From assembly GCA_037074705.1 (NCBI GenBank), contig CM073595.1, positions 27,371,501 through 27,435,500 on the forward strand: a DNA stretch of 64,000 bases, read 5' to 3'. A program made the position numbers and the translations under genes. This document shows, in pieces, positions 49,391-61,619 of this stretch (its first letter is position 1; every line of letters starts with the position of its first letter). The notes beneath the pieces were generated by a model. That model saw nothing but the letters and a program-made list of their open reading frames with translations, was not told the DNA's origin and did no database searches. The stretch comes from Zhengitettix transpicula. Its lineage: Eukaryota > Arthropoda > Insecta > Orthoptera > Tetrigidae.

Positions 49391-52158
49391 ATAAAAAAGT
49401 TTATGTCTATATTTTTCTTTAGTGAAGTGAAAGTAGAAAGAGTTTCAGGACAAATTTCAAAAAAAAATTATTATTATTATTTTCATTTGTTTTTTTTTCT
49501 TTCAAAATTGTTTTATTTATTTATTTGTTTTACTTTTGTTTATATATATTTTTTTAAACTACCACCGGGAACGATCCCAATCGCATCTAATAATAGACAT
49601 ACATACAAATATTCCCCAGCTGATTAAGAAACAACTGCCCCGATCACACAGAAGATCGGTGGATCGGGACCCAAATATAAAATAGATTTTAGGATCGCCT
49701 ACGGAGCTTCAGCCCGAAGACGACGGCAAGGTTGGAATTCAAAACGACGTTTTCAATAGCAGTATTACCTAGTTCGAAACCCGAATGGGAAAAAAATATT
49801 ATTAGGTCTATTGAATTACTGGTTTTGTTCTACGACTGCCATTGTTTTTTTTTTCTCTGGGATTACGATTACACGCGTATTCACACGCGACGATAGCGCC
49901 GTCGAGTACGCTAACAACCGTCGCCGAAGAAAAGTTTGTGAACGCGCGCGTAAACAACACCGGCGCTTGATCTCGTGACGTCTGCACTTAACTACCATGG
50001 GACCGAATCGGCAATTAGGGATTAGATCTCACGAGCATCTTGAGCTTCGAAAGTAATTAAATAATTGACCCGCTTTAAAAAGCTCTGACAGCACGGAAAT
50101 ATAGCGACCGCGGAGGGATGACGACACGAACCAAATTAAGGCTGCGACGAGCTTCTCCAACACACAATAAGACTGGGAAATTGGGACGACGGACGACGAA
50201 CCCATGACTGAGTTATTATGGAAAGGGTTGGACGGATTCACCCGCAATCTCATTAGAGTCGACGGCAAAAAAACGTCCTAATAATGTTTTAAAATAGAGT
50301 AATATGTTTAAATTTTCAATGCTTTTATCCGACGTACATTTTTCATTCCGACAAGATACTTGAAAATTTTGGTAGGGTAAACGAACTTCAACAAGACCTT
50401 CGGTAGTCTACAGGTTAACTTACATCCTTTACCTTTTCTTTTTAATCAAATAAATGCAATAAACAATGGTGTAATTTAAGACCGACTAAGAGCCTCCATT
50501 ATTCACTTTTAGATAAACTGCAATGGTGATAAAACATCCGAAAATAATCACGCGATATCTTAAAATTTTGATTGACTTTTCTTAACAATTCATCCAATGT
50601 GTCAGAAAAAACTATTAAACCAAATAATCAGTTCACATAACGTTTCGAGCACAATTTTGGGACTACTTCATATTTGAATGTGTGCATATATATGCTAAAT
50701 AACAATTACGTTTGTCATACGACGCAGGCCATCAGTCTAAATTCATTCAACATATATATTTATTCATTCAAAACCGCACATTACCTGTCTTCGTTTATTT
50801 CATTTATAAATAGATTTGTAATTATTTAAATAAAATTGTATTATTGATCAAAGTTTCTTAATTTCATTACGACGTTTTATTGTCGACTAACTTTTAATGA
50901 TTAAAATTTTGATTTCTGATACTTTAAATCTTATTTAATTTAATTGTAGCTAAAATAATATTTACAAATCCAAAAAAGATTAAAAACTTGATGTTATAGA
51001 TTAGTGACCATTCATATATAGAACCTATTTGTGCATGATGTTGCATATTTGCAACATAATGAAAATGTTCCAATAATATTATAAAAATTTGAACCATATT
51101 TTTGTGGTTATTTTTACCGTATTGTGTTCACAAAAATTAATCTTAAAAAATTACCTTAAAAATATTTTAAAAATCGTGTACTAAAGGGTTAATAGTGAGA
51201 GATGCCGTCACGCAACATCTCCGAGTTTCGTTCGCACTCTGTTAAAATATCGCCTTCCTCACAAACCCTCAACTGAACTATATTATAAGTCATTTATGTA
51301 AATGGCGTCGGAACGCTCTCAGTCTTCCACGCCTCCTCACTCCTCCCTCTCCTAGTCCCTCACCCTGACTGATGGGGATTAGAATGTTGCCACACTCAGG
51401 ATCAAAACTATTGTGGTTATGTGCATATCGTGCGTATTTCAAGACTTTATTTTGACGTTTATTTTATTTCGAATAGAATCACTTAACTCCGAATGATTAC
51501 AATTAAACGATTATACAATATTTTTCTCAAGTAGAAATAAATCACAGGGGAAATATTATAGTCTATGTTATCTCCCCTATTTTAATAATGTTCCTATGCT
51601 ATTAATGGATAACATTTATATAGCCTGTCTCCAACAACAACAAAATCGTATTTGCGGGTTAATTCAAATAAAATTAATTAAGTGTGGAAGCCACAGCTTT
51701 AAAATTAATGCTGTACACTTTATAATTTTGTTAATACTGTGAATTATAATAATATATAATTAACGAGCTATTAACAGGAATTAGTAATGAAATTAATAAA
51801 AAATTATATAGCAGAGCAAAGTGTCGGTAGTTACCTGTACCCTCTTCAGGCAGTAGTGAGACTGATGTTATAAATATTTCCTCGATATTTAAAAAAAAGT
51901 CCTTCACGATATCGGAGCGGGGCTTCGTTACAGTATTTCACAAAAGAAAACTAACGGAAAAATATTACCTACTACGGTTAAATATTAATATTGTAAATAT
52001 GGAAATAAATATTTGAATATAAAAATAAAGTCCGTCATAAGAAAAAACGCAGGACTCTTAAATAATATTTTGACTTACAAAATTTGTTTACCACGTCGTT
52101 AAATATATCTTATTATAATTAATAACAGTAGTTAAAATAAAATAGTAATAGTAATTAG
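49391..52158. other. Gene-free stretch; GC-rich block and weak hammerhead-like sites
   Basis: 49560-50290 is richer in GC, non-repetitive in this window and contains TTAGGGATTAGATCTCACGA. It is a candidate conserved noncoding block or unrecognised exon. Minus-strand partial hammerhead-like motifs occur at 50637-50671 and 51814-51850. 51180-51400 is another GC-balanced block. Confidence 0.45.
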
Positions 52159-52363
52159 GGAAACCAGTAGGTCAGTATTTAATTCATCTTCAATTATTTC
52201 CTTCAGGAGCATTTATAAATACCCATAACGGAATGACTGTATTGTAAAGTCCATTTCATTGTAAGGAAAGTAGATGATTATGGCGTGTTTGTAAGCCAGA
52301 ATCTTCTGAAGGAAATGATTGCAGAGTAAGTATAGTATTTCTACAGCTGACCTACTGGTTTCT
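52159..52363. repeat. ~205 bp interrupted inverted repeat (MITE-like)
   Basis: Terminal inverted repeats GAAACCAGTAGGTCAG lie at 52160-52175 and 52347-52362. An inner pair (AATTATTTCCTTCAGGA and TCTGAAGGAAATGATT) lies at ~52191-52207 and ~52305-52320. No coding potential and no certain TSD. Confidence 0.75.
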
Positions 52364-54159
52364 CCGATTATTATTAACGTTGCATAAAGGTCTCATTAAT
52401 TTCCCAATTTTAAAGAAAATTTTATTTAAATGCTATTAATTGTGCATTTATGTAATGCCGTGGTTCATTTACGACTGCCGAAGATTTATCACGAGTTTTA
52501 ATTGCCACATGTTGATATAACTGTACAGTAATGTTTACTCTTACTTCCAGCTCAAATGGACTCTGTAACATTATTAAGAAGGAGAAACGACGATAATGTG
52601 TGTGACGTTTGCTCGGTGGATACAGTTGCCAATGTTAAGAAAACTTTAATATTTAATATAATCTGACAATTATAGTTTGGTAAATAAGTAAACAATTCAT
52701 CGAACATCTCACGAAAAATTTGTGAATTAATTAAACCTACAGAAAAACAGTTCATTAGACGTTTCGTCCACAATTTTGTGGGTATATGCAACAAATATAA
52801 TTAGGTCTGATTTCTCAATAACTCACATAAATTGGATAATTATAATTTTATTGTAATTGAGAATAACACTTAAATTTTCTTTCTTAAAAAAACAGAAAAT
52901 AAATATTCTGAAGTTAAACAGCGAGAAGAAAAATATGCCTTAAGGGGTTGACTCACAGAAAGCATGGTTTAACCTGTCCACGGGTTCCAAAATTGTCACA
53001 TTTCCTTAAGTGCGTGTTGTTTCATATCTGCATCACAATTTAGCTCTCTTAGAAACCAACAGATGCCTCTGGGGTGATACTAAAAGTTATGTTGAATATA
53101 TGCTGCACAATACACTAAAGGGTTAAAGCACGCGTCAGCCGCGAAGGCGTGTCGCGCAGGTTTGAGGTACTGATGGGGACGCAGCGCGGAATTTTACCCC
53201 TTACTTATTTAACCGCAGTTTATTGATTGTTTTTTTGTGTGAAATACCGCAGCGAAACCCCGCGTTCTCGATGCTGAATCTTTAGAATCATTGAACTGTA
53301 TCATAGACGTGGTCATAATCGCACGTTAATTCATAAGTAGCCGCGAGTCAGCTTAACTTACGGCTGAGTTTTATCTAACTGATTTTAATTATTTTTTATT
53401 GTTTGAAGTTGTGACGCTACGTTTCGTTAACACGGACAGACGTAGGCAATTGTATTCTTATTGAACGTAATATCCCCATCCCCTCCTTTCATGACTTTAC
53501 TAGTTTCCGAAACGTGCCAGAGAGATATTTCTTCTTTATAATATATACAAAATATAATATTCGCAAAAATGTACAGCGTAGTGTATCTACGCCTCGATAT
53601 AAATGTTTGGTATATATTTAATCAATTATGTTTGTGAGAATATTGTCGTTCTGGCGTTCCTGTTGTCTGGTACATCGAATTGCGATGCCTCAGGGAGAGA
53701 ACTTATTAATGAGAGAGAGAAAAAAACTGTACACAAATCCGACCTGCGCTCACCGTGTCAGGGAATTCAATATTAGTAGAGGGAGAGCGTCAGGGGTTGG
53801 GGGGAATCCTGAACATTAAACATCTCTAACGATTCCTCCTGAAAAGCAGCGCCACCCTGACCGCTGAACTCTGGCCTTTCCGGAATGTCAGCCATTTCCC
53901 ATCGCTAGGTCCCAATATCAGCGGAAATGTTTATCCGGACATTGACAAGAACGCGCTGAGAAGGATGTCCTTCAAATATTTCAGCATCTGTAAGGCTATA
54001 AACCGTCGTCTTGAGTGAGTTTCTCGCTCATCTGGTTTTGTTATTTCTCATATTATCCTTACCATATTTAGTGTAATAAATGGTCGCCGCATTCATTTAC
54101 ATTGTTACCTATAAATGTCGGTCAATAGTAAAATCGCTTCCTAGAGACATTCACTGAAA
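52364..54159. other. Gene-free stretch
   Basis: A partial GACGTTTCGTCC site at ~52757 is the only repeat-like signal. 53100-53260 and 53620-53950 are more GC-balanced, with open frames of no known family. Confidence 0.4.
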
Positions 54160-54424
54160 TTAAAATCTTCTTCCGTTGTTGCCGAACTCAAGCATTTCGT
54201 CGCGAATTCTATCAATTTCGTTACCTTCCATGATATTATATAAATAAGAATCTGTTACCGCGTTTAGTGAAGATATACAAACCATCATAGCTGCTGCGTG
54301 GACAATAATACTTGACAAAATCACACGAATTTGATTCGACGGCGCAAGGAAGAGCTTCAAGGTCAAAGGGGCTCATATTTGCAAAGAACTGTAGGCGTTT
54401 CGTCCGGTTACTCCATACAAACAT
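54160..54424 (-). CDS. Unidentified open segment, possible exon or relic
   Basis: Two overlapping minus-strand frames read MFVWSNRTKRLQFFANMSPF (from 54424) and, after a shift, VILSSIIVHAAAMMVCISSL then NNGRRF and a stop at 54160. Codon content is more protein-like than in neighbouring AT-rich DNA, and a hydrophobic stretch of ~20 residues is present. I cannot assign a family. It could be a decayed receptor-like gene fragment or chance. Confidence 0.2.
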
Positions 54425-54808
54425 TCGTTCGATTTCAACTGGATACTTGTTCGTAGCACTAAGTAAAGAACGACTTTTAGGATAATTTTCTACTACTAGT
54501 CTAATGACGAAATATTATTTGCCCCAATGTATAAATAAAATTATTACGAAAATAAATCCTACCTTATATGCATATCAAAATATAACTATAAATACTATTA
54601 GTAAAACTAAAAATAAATTTCAAATACTTGAATAGCCTTTTCTTAAGACTGATTTACATTCATTTAGTTTTATATTACCGAGGCTTTAAATAGTCACATT
54701 CTTCAAAACATTGAATTTTGTGGTTACAGAAGTTTTCTGTATATGTCATATTCAAGTGAAAATATACCCCAAAAAATTGTCGTAACCGAAAAGTCAAATA
54801 TAAATAAA

Positions 54809-54833
54809 TATATATATATATATATATATATAT
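54809..54833. repeat. (TA)n microsatellite
   Basis: An uninterrupted TA tract of about 12-13 units. Confidence 0.95.
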
Positions 54834-55927
54834 CAGTCTGTATCTGAATTGGAACATTCAATTTTACTCGTACCATTTTTTAAAACATAATAATAAAAAC
54901 ATGGTAGTATGTGTTTTCATGTTTTGATATTTTATTCCTTGACAATATAGACCTACATATATCGGTAATACTGATGGGAAAAAAATCTCTTAAAGTCAAT
55001 CGCGATTTCAGGATCAGTTGATATTGACAAGATTGGTACGAATTATTAATTTAAATTTTTTATTTAAATCGGAAATTCAATTTTTATGTCCAAATTATTA
55101 AATTTCTATTTACGTCTTAATTAACTTATATCGATATAAATTAAATTATACTTCTTCAGACTTTATCGACTCTAAATCTCGATATTTATGCAAGTGACTA
55201 ATTGCAGTATCGATTTAGTTAAAAATCATAGTATTACTTTATAATTCAGACCTATTTTGCAGTATCAAATTTTGAACTATAATTTCATCTCATCTTCTCT
55301 TCATTGAACACCTGATGAAGTTCCATATTAAGGACGAAACGTAGGGAAGTATTGTTAATAATTACATTGTTAATTATTAAATGTTTTCTGACTGTCCGGC
55401 CATTTTATTCGTTTATTCATTAACATTTGTAGAATATCTTTCAAGATTGCCATATAATTTTCAATCTGAAGTTAGTTTTTGATGCTGTGTTCTTTGGATT
55501 GTCCGATTCGTTGAATCCACTTACCTGTTCCTAATTTTACTTTACTTTTTACGTCGTATTGAGATTTATTTCCGAGCCATTAGTTTCCGGCAAAACACTT
55601 TTGTAGGAGCTGAAGTAAGTACGTTCACTTGGGATTTGTAAGTGGTTACAAATTGCGTAAACGTTTCGATTGGAGTAGAAGAAAATGAGCGTGGAATTTA
55701 ACGGCGTAACTGTCGCAAGTAATGGAGATCGTCGGGGAAATATGTCGCAATGTACAAACCCTATCAGAGGATGAACAAAGCTCCTATATTACCGCCTGAT
55801 CGGCAATGCAGGAACGTAGCTCCTTTGATATCCTATAATATGTAACGAATCGAGCAAATACGTGCAGCTCACGCTTCAATCGATAACGATATTTACTCTA
55901 TAACACAAAAAAGAGTAATTTCTAGTT
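54834..55927. other. AT-rich stretch with one hammerhead-like motif
   Basis: Apart from 55311-55343, no feature was recognised. Confidence 0.45.
55311..55343 (+). ncRNA. Hammerhead-like motif with intact CTGATGA core
   Basis: Reads CTGATGA, A, GTTC, CATATTAA, GGAC, GAAAC, GTA. The 4 bp stem has one G-U pair. GTA still fits the NUH cleavage rule. It lies in AT-rich DNA without recognisable PLE coding sequence. Confidence 0.5.
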
Positions 55928-56075
55928 TCATCCTGAAGTTTCCGATTACATGGCGGTTCTTGTGGGGATAAGGACAACATGAGATTTCCTGCTTCCAACC
56001 TTGACAGTTAATGTGCTGTCAACATAATGATGTTTCAGTATGTATATATGCAGGTCACCGAGGAATTGGGAATAA
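55928..56075 (+). repeat. 150 bp dispersed repeat, copy 2
   Basis: Partner of 38491-38640, same orientation. Directly followed by the HLE at 56076-56536. Confidence 0.85.
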
Positions 56076-56536
56076 ATGTTTGAGCATGTTTGGAAATTTT
56101 CACCCACGCAGGTAGGGGTTAAACGGCAAGTTTAATGTCAGTGACATCCGTAATCCCGGATTTGACTCTAATCTCCGCTTTTTTTCGCGGAATTTCCTTC
56201 TAAACGCACCTTTAGCCCTACCCCGTAGGGTCCTCCCTTCCCATGTCCAAAGGGGCACAGGAAAACATCGGGAGAAACACTATGAATCTCATTAGACAGA
56301 TTACGTAACGCCCCTCCACCTATATACCGAAAAATAGGTGCCGAAAGGTGTTGAATAACACGAAAATTACAGTTTTGACACAAATATCGGCCGATTTAGG
56401 ATGGTAATCTTACCCCACAGTGTTTGTTTCCATTTCGAAAGGAACATATGCCAAAAATTTGGTCGAATTTTCTCTACGCGTGTAAATTTGTATACAGATC
56501 ATACACACAAACACACAGTCAATTTTATTTATTAGA
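56076..56536 (-). mobile_element. Helitron-like element, family B, single core unit
   Basis: The minus strand starts TCTAATAAATAAAATTGACT, with the TACAAATTTACACGCGTAGA head. It contains one copy of the core unit (GGACCCTACGGGGTAGGGC, GGATGTCACTGACATTAAAC, TTTAACCCCTACCTG) that is triplicated at 7.5-8.7 kb. The 3' end is approximate. Confidence 0.75.
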
Positions 56537-57348
56537 ATATAATAAATAATATTAATTCAATTGAACAGTTACGGCTGACTACAGATTCATTTACAAATTC
56601 GAAGAGCCAAGTTTTGTTAATTTTACCTTTGATTATATACGGAGCCTTTCTTAATTCTTTGATATAAGCAAGATGGTGGCTAAAATTGTTATTACGATAT
56701 ACTGTACTCATTAACGTGTAGTTGACAATTTTCTTAATATTTTTATGTAAATATATTTTACTTCTCGTGTTACTGATTATGCAACCCAACAATACGTACA
56801 TAATCGAACCAGTTGAGCAACCATACCTAATTTCTTGGACAGTCAGCTTGATGACGACTGAGTTCTAACTTCATACATCTTTCTGTGACACAGTGTGTCC
56901 AAGGATATTAATAAACGTGACATTGATATTAGATTTTGTATTGTTTTCAACTACTGTAACAATTCTTATTTTTCTCAATGCCAAATTTTAATTTTATTAA
57001 GTTCTTTCAAAATTAATTGAAGACTTACTAATTTTGTGCTACGTACCACATCAAACAGGCCAACTTGTTTTACAGGTCCAATTTAAAATTTCTTTGCGTG
57101 ATGGAACACAATTTAAAGTTGAAATGTTTACTTTTTTTAAGTGCCCATGGACATTTATTATTCTACAATCTGATCTGTATAGATCAATGAGAAGATAAAA
57201 ATGCTTACTGAAAAAAAATTATTATAGTATGAATAGTGATTTTATCAGTTTTTTCCAGGATTTTTCAATTGTTTTTTTTTAATTAAATTGGCTCAACTAC
57301 ACTTTATTATTTTTAATTACTTATCTTTGGAAAGACAGATAAATATAT
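56537..57348. other. AT-rich gene-free stretch
   Basis: An 89-codon minus-strand frame (56532-56801) is low-complexity and unrecognised. Confidence 0.45.
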
Positions 57349-57361
57349 TGAGAACGTTAAA

Positions 57362-58069
57362 TAATAATAATATATTGGAAGCGCACACAAGCCGTGCGTT
57401 ACATTACAACTTTTCCTTGCTGTAAGCTACGATAGATTTACGTCTATTCCTACATTTTACAATATGATATCTCTCACAGGCTTCTAAACACAACTCACAC
57501 ACACACTCGTCTTTTGGTTCATGAAATACTTTGTTTAAGCACACTTTATGGTGAAAGCCATGGATCGCCAGTCTCGTCTTCGTGTGGCTTAGTTCATGGT
57601 TGGCTTCCATCCATGTCCTGTCCTGCATAGCAGATGTTGCATAGAAGTCCTCCGGTATGTTCCTTTTCCTCTCGTACAGATCCTGTAAAAGGTGTCTGAA
57701 GCCGGAACCAGCTGGTAGTATGAGCTCGCATCTTAGATCCTGTATTAGGAAGGTCGATCTTGAATTCTGCGGAACTCCTAAAATTCTTTTCAGGTATCTA
57801 GCCTTTACTCGCTCCAGTTCTTCCAGTTGTCTGTACGTGACGTATTCTCCTATTAATTCTAGGCCATACGTCAGAACAGGTAGTATCATTAACCTTAACA
57901 GGTCCATCTCTGTACTGATCGATAGTTGTGTAATGTTTCTGATTTCATTCATAGCTCTAGATCTTATATGCAGTCTGAAACTCCTTCCCGTTGTTTGGAT
58001 TGTGATGCCTAGATATTTAAAGTTGTTAGCCCTCTTGAATAGTTTACCATTGTATTTGACGTTCTCTGC
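57362..58069 (-). pseudogene. 5'-truncated LINE with 13 bp TSD
   Basis: On the minus strand an open frame runs almost the whole insert: NNFKYLGITIQTTGRSFRLH (~58020), LRLMILPVLTYGLELIGEYV, YLKRILGVPQ, DRTWMEANHELSHTKTRLA and a C-terminal zinc knuckle (CELCLEACERYHIVKC), ending near 57404. It lacks the RT catalytic box because it is 5' truncated. The (AAT)n-like 3' tail abuts 57362. TGAGAACGTTAAA is duplicated at 57349-57361 and 58070-58082. The uninterrupted frame and TSD point to a recent insertion. Sister copy at 22334-22837. The plus-strand frame across it is a shadow. Confidence 0.93.
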
Positions 58070-58271
58070 TGAGAACGTTAAACGGTATCATGTTGAATAT
58101 TTGCCCTGGGGAATTCTATTAGCTTTATTGGAGCAAAACCACTACTTACGGAGCACGTCGAATAAAACTATTAGTCAACAGCTCGCAAAACTTCTAAGGC
58201 GAAACGATAAAATGATGCAGTCAGTGTAAAGCAAACTGCGGAGTTTGAACCGCATTGAATGATCGCGGACT

Positions 58272-58470
58272 GTGACGCCACCACGGGATCACAGACTTCT
58301 TGTACCAGTGGCAGTGACGGATCGTAAAGTTTTGTCACAAGTGTTAGTACTACGAATTATGTGGCATTCTTTGTGTCGACTATTCGACGTCTGCTTCGCA
58401 CTAGTTTGGTGGATCGTCTTCGCCTTAGATCAACGAAATCTCAGGAGCCGTGTGCGTGAACCACACGACA
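58272..58470 (+). pseudogene. Tc1-like transposase relic
   Basis: RDHRLLVPVAVTDRKVLSQV (from ~58286), then in another frame VSTIRRLLRTSLVDRLRLRS (58372-58431), resembles the paired-type DNA-binding region of Tc1-family transposases (R-x-I-x-L-A...D-R, then S-x-x-T-I-R-R-x-L). No catalytic DDE residues or TIRs were found. Short and frameshifted, so moderate confidence only. Confidence 0.5.
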
Positions 58471-58781
58471 CGTACGAGACTTTACAGTGCATCCTGGGTG
58501 GTACCGGAACCACGATACACGACCATCATTTCAGTCCAACTACGGCAGGCTTATTTAGGCAATTTACCTGAGTTCAATATCTGAATACAAATTGTACAGG
58601 ATGTACAGACGGAACGCATTAAATTAAAATAAAATTAAGGAACAGTAAAATTTTGAAAGAATTAATTTATTTTCGTAATTAGATTTACTAAAACATTAGA
58701 AATTATTATTATTATAATGGTATAGGTCATACATATATAAATAGATATATTTTTGACGTTAAATGACGATGATAATAGTTT

Positions 58782-60405
58782 AAAGTTTCTTAGAACATCA
58801 AATTTAAGTAAAATAATTTTCAACAAGTTATTAAAAACAAATATACTTGAAGGTCTCAGAAGAGGAGGATACGTCGTTATGTTGTTTTAAATTACATATT
58901 TTTGTTACAAAATGTATAAATAGACAATTGACTCAAGGCCATTTACTTAAAAACCAAAGAAAATGTTTATAACGATATTACAAAAAAGAACTGTATGACT
59001 TCAACGAGTCTACACTACTAATTATGATACTATAGTAACATGCAATGTTAGAATATATAATTCCTTTTTAAAAACCCGTCATCATCAATTTTATAGCCTC
59101 GATAATAAGAGTAGACCTTGGAATACTAAAACATTCTTTCTTTTCTGACGGATCAATACATACAGAGTTTAAAAATCATATTATTTTATCTTTGATATAA
59201 TAAATTTATTTTAGTTTGACTGATTCATGATTACATGTATTGATATTTTAAACCCATAAAGGATCAACCTCAATTATAAAAATAAGAATTTTATATCGCT
59301 ATTATTTTTATTTATGTCTGTTTTATTAATATTTTAAATAAAAGAAATTAACGACCTTTCATAAGTTTTAAAATATATTTTTTTAATTAAAGGTTTATAC
59401 AGGGCGACAACATGGTCGTAAAACATTTTATTTAACACTTTCACTACGTTTTATTACTTTCATCAGATTTCAATAAAGTTGTTATTCACATATTGATACT
59501 TTAAAATTAAATAATATTTACAAACCATTATTTTTTTAACGTCGGATATAATTTTATAAAATATTTTAGTAAAAATATGTGATTTTAAATGGAAAGAAAA
59601 TTAGGTTCATATTACTTTCTAATTGGTAACTATCATTATAATAAAGTTTTAAATTTCTGATTTGAATTTAAATGTTATAATAGAATAATACGAAGAAATA
59701 TGTGCTGTAAATCTCTGATTTGAAATATTGTATGACACAAAATTCTTACGGCAGTAACATATTTTTATTGAAACCTGTTGAAAGTACAATAACGTACTGA
59801 AAATATTTTTAAATGTCTGGAAAGGTCTCTTTTATTTAAAATATTAATAAAACACGCATGAATAAAAAAATAATTATGTAAAATTACTACTTTTTTCATT
59901 GAGGTTGAATTCATACATTTATGGGTTTAAAATATCAATACATGTAATCATGTATCATTCAAACTAAAATAAATTAAATATTTGAAATATAAAAAATATT
60001 ATTTTTAATTTCTGTATGTATAGATCCGTCCAAAAAGAAAGAATGTTTTACTATTCCAAGGTCTACTCTTATTATCGAGGCTATAAAATTCATGATGAAG
60101 ACGGATTTTTAAAAATGAATTATATATTCTAACATTACATGTTATTATAGTATCATAATTAGTAGTGTAGACTCGAAGTCATACAGTTCTTTTTTATATC
60201 ATTACCAACATTTTGTTTGGTTTTTAAATAAATGGCCTTGAGTCAGTTGTCTAATTATACATTTTGTAACAAAAATATGTAATTTAAAACAACAACAACG
60301 ACGTTTCCTCCTCTTCTCACACCTTCAACTCTATTTGTTTTTAATAACTTAGTACACAATATATTAATAATTTTACTTTTTCAAATTTATTAAGAAAGTA
60401 AAAGA
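58782..60405. repeat. 1.6 kb inverted repeat
   Basis: Left arm ~58782-59490 and right arm ~59765-60405 are reverse complements over several hundred bp. Examples are AATAAGAGTAGACCTTGGAA at ~59105 with its inverse at ~60055, and TACATGTATTGATATTTTAA at ~59235 with its inverse at ~59925. Near both outer ends is a TCTCAGAAGAGGAGG...ACGTCG block. Noncoding and AT-rich. It may be two head-to-head copies of a retroelement terminus or a foldback element. Confidence 0.85.
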
Positions 60406-60560
60406 TTGAATACAAAATTATTAAAAATTGTTAAGACGTCGCAGAAGAGGACGAAACATCGTCGTCGTCGTGGTAAATTAGATATTTTTTGTAATAAAAT
60501 GTATAAATAGTCTTCTGAGTCAAGGCCATTTGTTTATTTATGTTATTATAATAAATATTT
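60406..60560 (+). repeat. Third, partial copy of the inverted-repeat arm
   Basis: 60420-60540 repeats the start of the left arm in the same orientation: CGCAGAAGAGGACGAAACAT, AAAATGTATAAATAG and GAGTCAAGGCCATTTGTTTA. Confidence 0.8.
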
Positions 60561-60834
60561 TACGTTCTTCATCACTTTTGTTCTTTGTTTTCATAAATAC
60601 GAATATCTTCCTATTTTATCTGTCTGTAAATATGTTCACTGCTACGATTAATTTTAAATTTTCTCCGTATCTATGATTCATAATTTTAGTAGATGTTATT
60701 ATGAGGTTTTCCAGGTTTCCATTTCCTAAATTGTTTGAAGTTAGAGGGGTTTTAAGAAAGAAAATGAATTCTTAGCGAGGGGAAGTAAATATAGCAAATA
60801 ATGTACATTTAAGATAATCTGAATGTATAATCAA

Positions 60835-61210
60835 TATGTCAGAAAAATTTACTAATTAATTAAACCAAAAATTCGTTTCAATACAAAGTTTTGTCCACCA
60901 TTTTTGAAGTTCTTCAGGTAATCTATGAATGTATGCGTTTACAGCCGAATTATAATTTTTTTTCTGACATATTCATTTTATTTCTTATTTACTCATTTAA
61001 AAAACATTATATAAATAATCATTTCGGGTACAACCGTCATGGGACGCTGTCCATGGCTCTAAATTAATAATTATTCTAATTTAGCATATATACACATTGA
61101 AAATAGTGCAAATACCTGAAGAAGTCACAATATTGTGGGCGAAACGTTGTACTCAAGCGAATTTATGATTTACTTGACAAATAATGATTCCAGGTCATTA
61201 ACAATTTAAA
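60835..61210. repeat. Facing pair of hammerhead-like motifs
   Basis: A degenerate minus-strand motif at 60883-60918 (TCAGAAAAATTTACTAATTA flank) faces the plus-strand motif at 61115-61150. The minus-strand flank matches 50598-50730, so this terminus is dispersed. Confidence 0.6.
61115..61150 (+). ncRNA. Hammerhead-like motif with intact core
   Basis: Reads CTGAAGA, A, GTCAC, AATATT, GTGG(G)C, GAAAC, GTT. The stem is 5 bp with a G-U pair and one bulged G. Confidence 0.5.
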
Positions 61211-61619
61211 AATTTTTAAATTAGTAATATTTTTATTTTGTGGCTTCATCATTTCTTTAAATTATAAATTTCTTTATAAAGTATAAACTTAGTAATTGTA
61301 ATATTTTATTATTACCTTGTTTTCTTATATTATGAAGTTTCCTGTTTCCTCGACCGAGGAGTAATGGAATGAATAATGAATTTTTGAATGTGGTAATAAG
61401 TATTATTTATAATTTTTTAAATATTATTTGCATTAATATCCCAGTGAAAATCTAAATTAATTATTTACACGTCTGTATCTTGTCCTATTTTGCCGATGTC
61501 TGAAAAATGATCTGTGGACACGTTTGCAAACAGATCCGATCAATACGTGAATAATTTTCCACCACCGGACAAATCGCTCATTTATAGATTATATATAAAT
61601 ATGACGTTGCGACCCTAGG
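61211..61619. other. AT-rich gene-free stretch
   Basis: Nothing recognised. Confidence 0.5.

Noticed and set aside
54395..54410. GACGAAACGCC on the minus strand as another hammerhead-like motif
   Set aside because: No CTGANGA core or stem upstream.
57657..58229. 190-codon plus-strand frame
   Set aside because: Antisense of the LINE at 57362-58069, running past its TSD into unrelated sequence.
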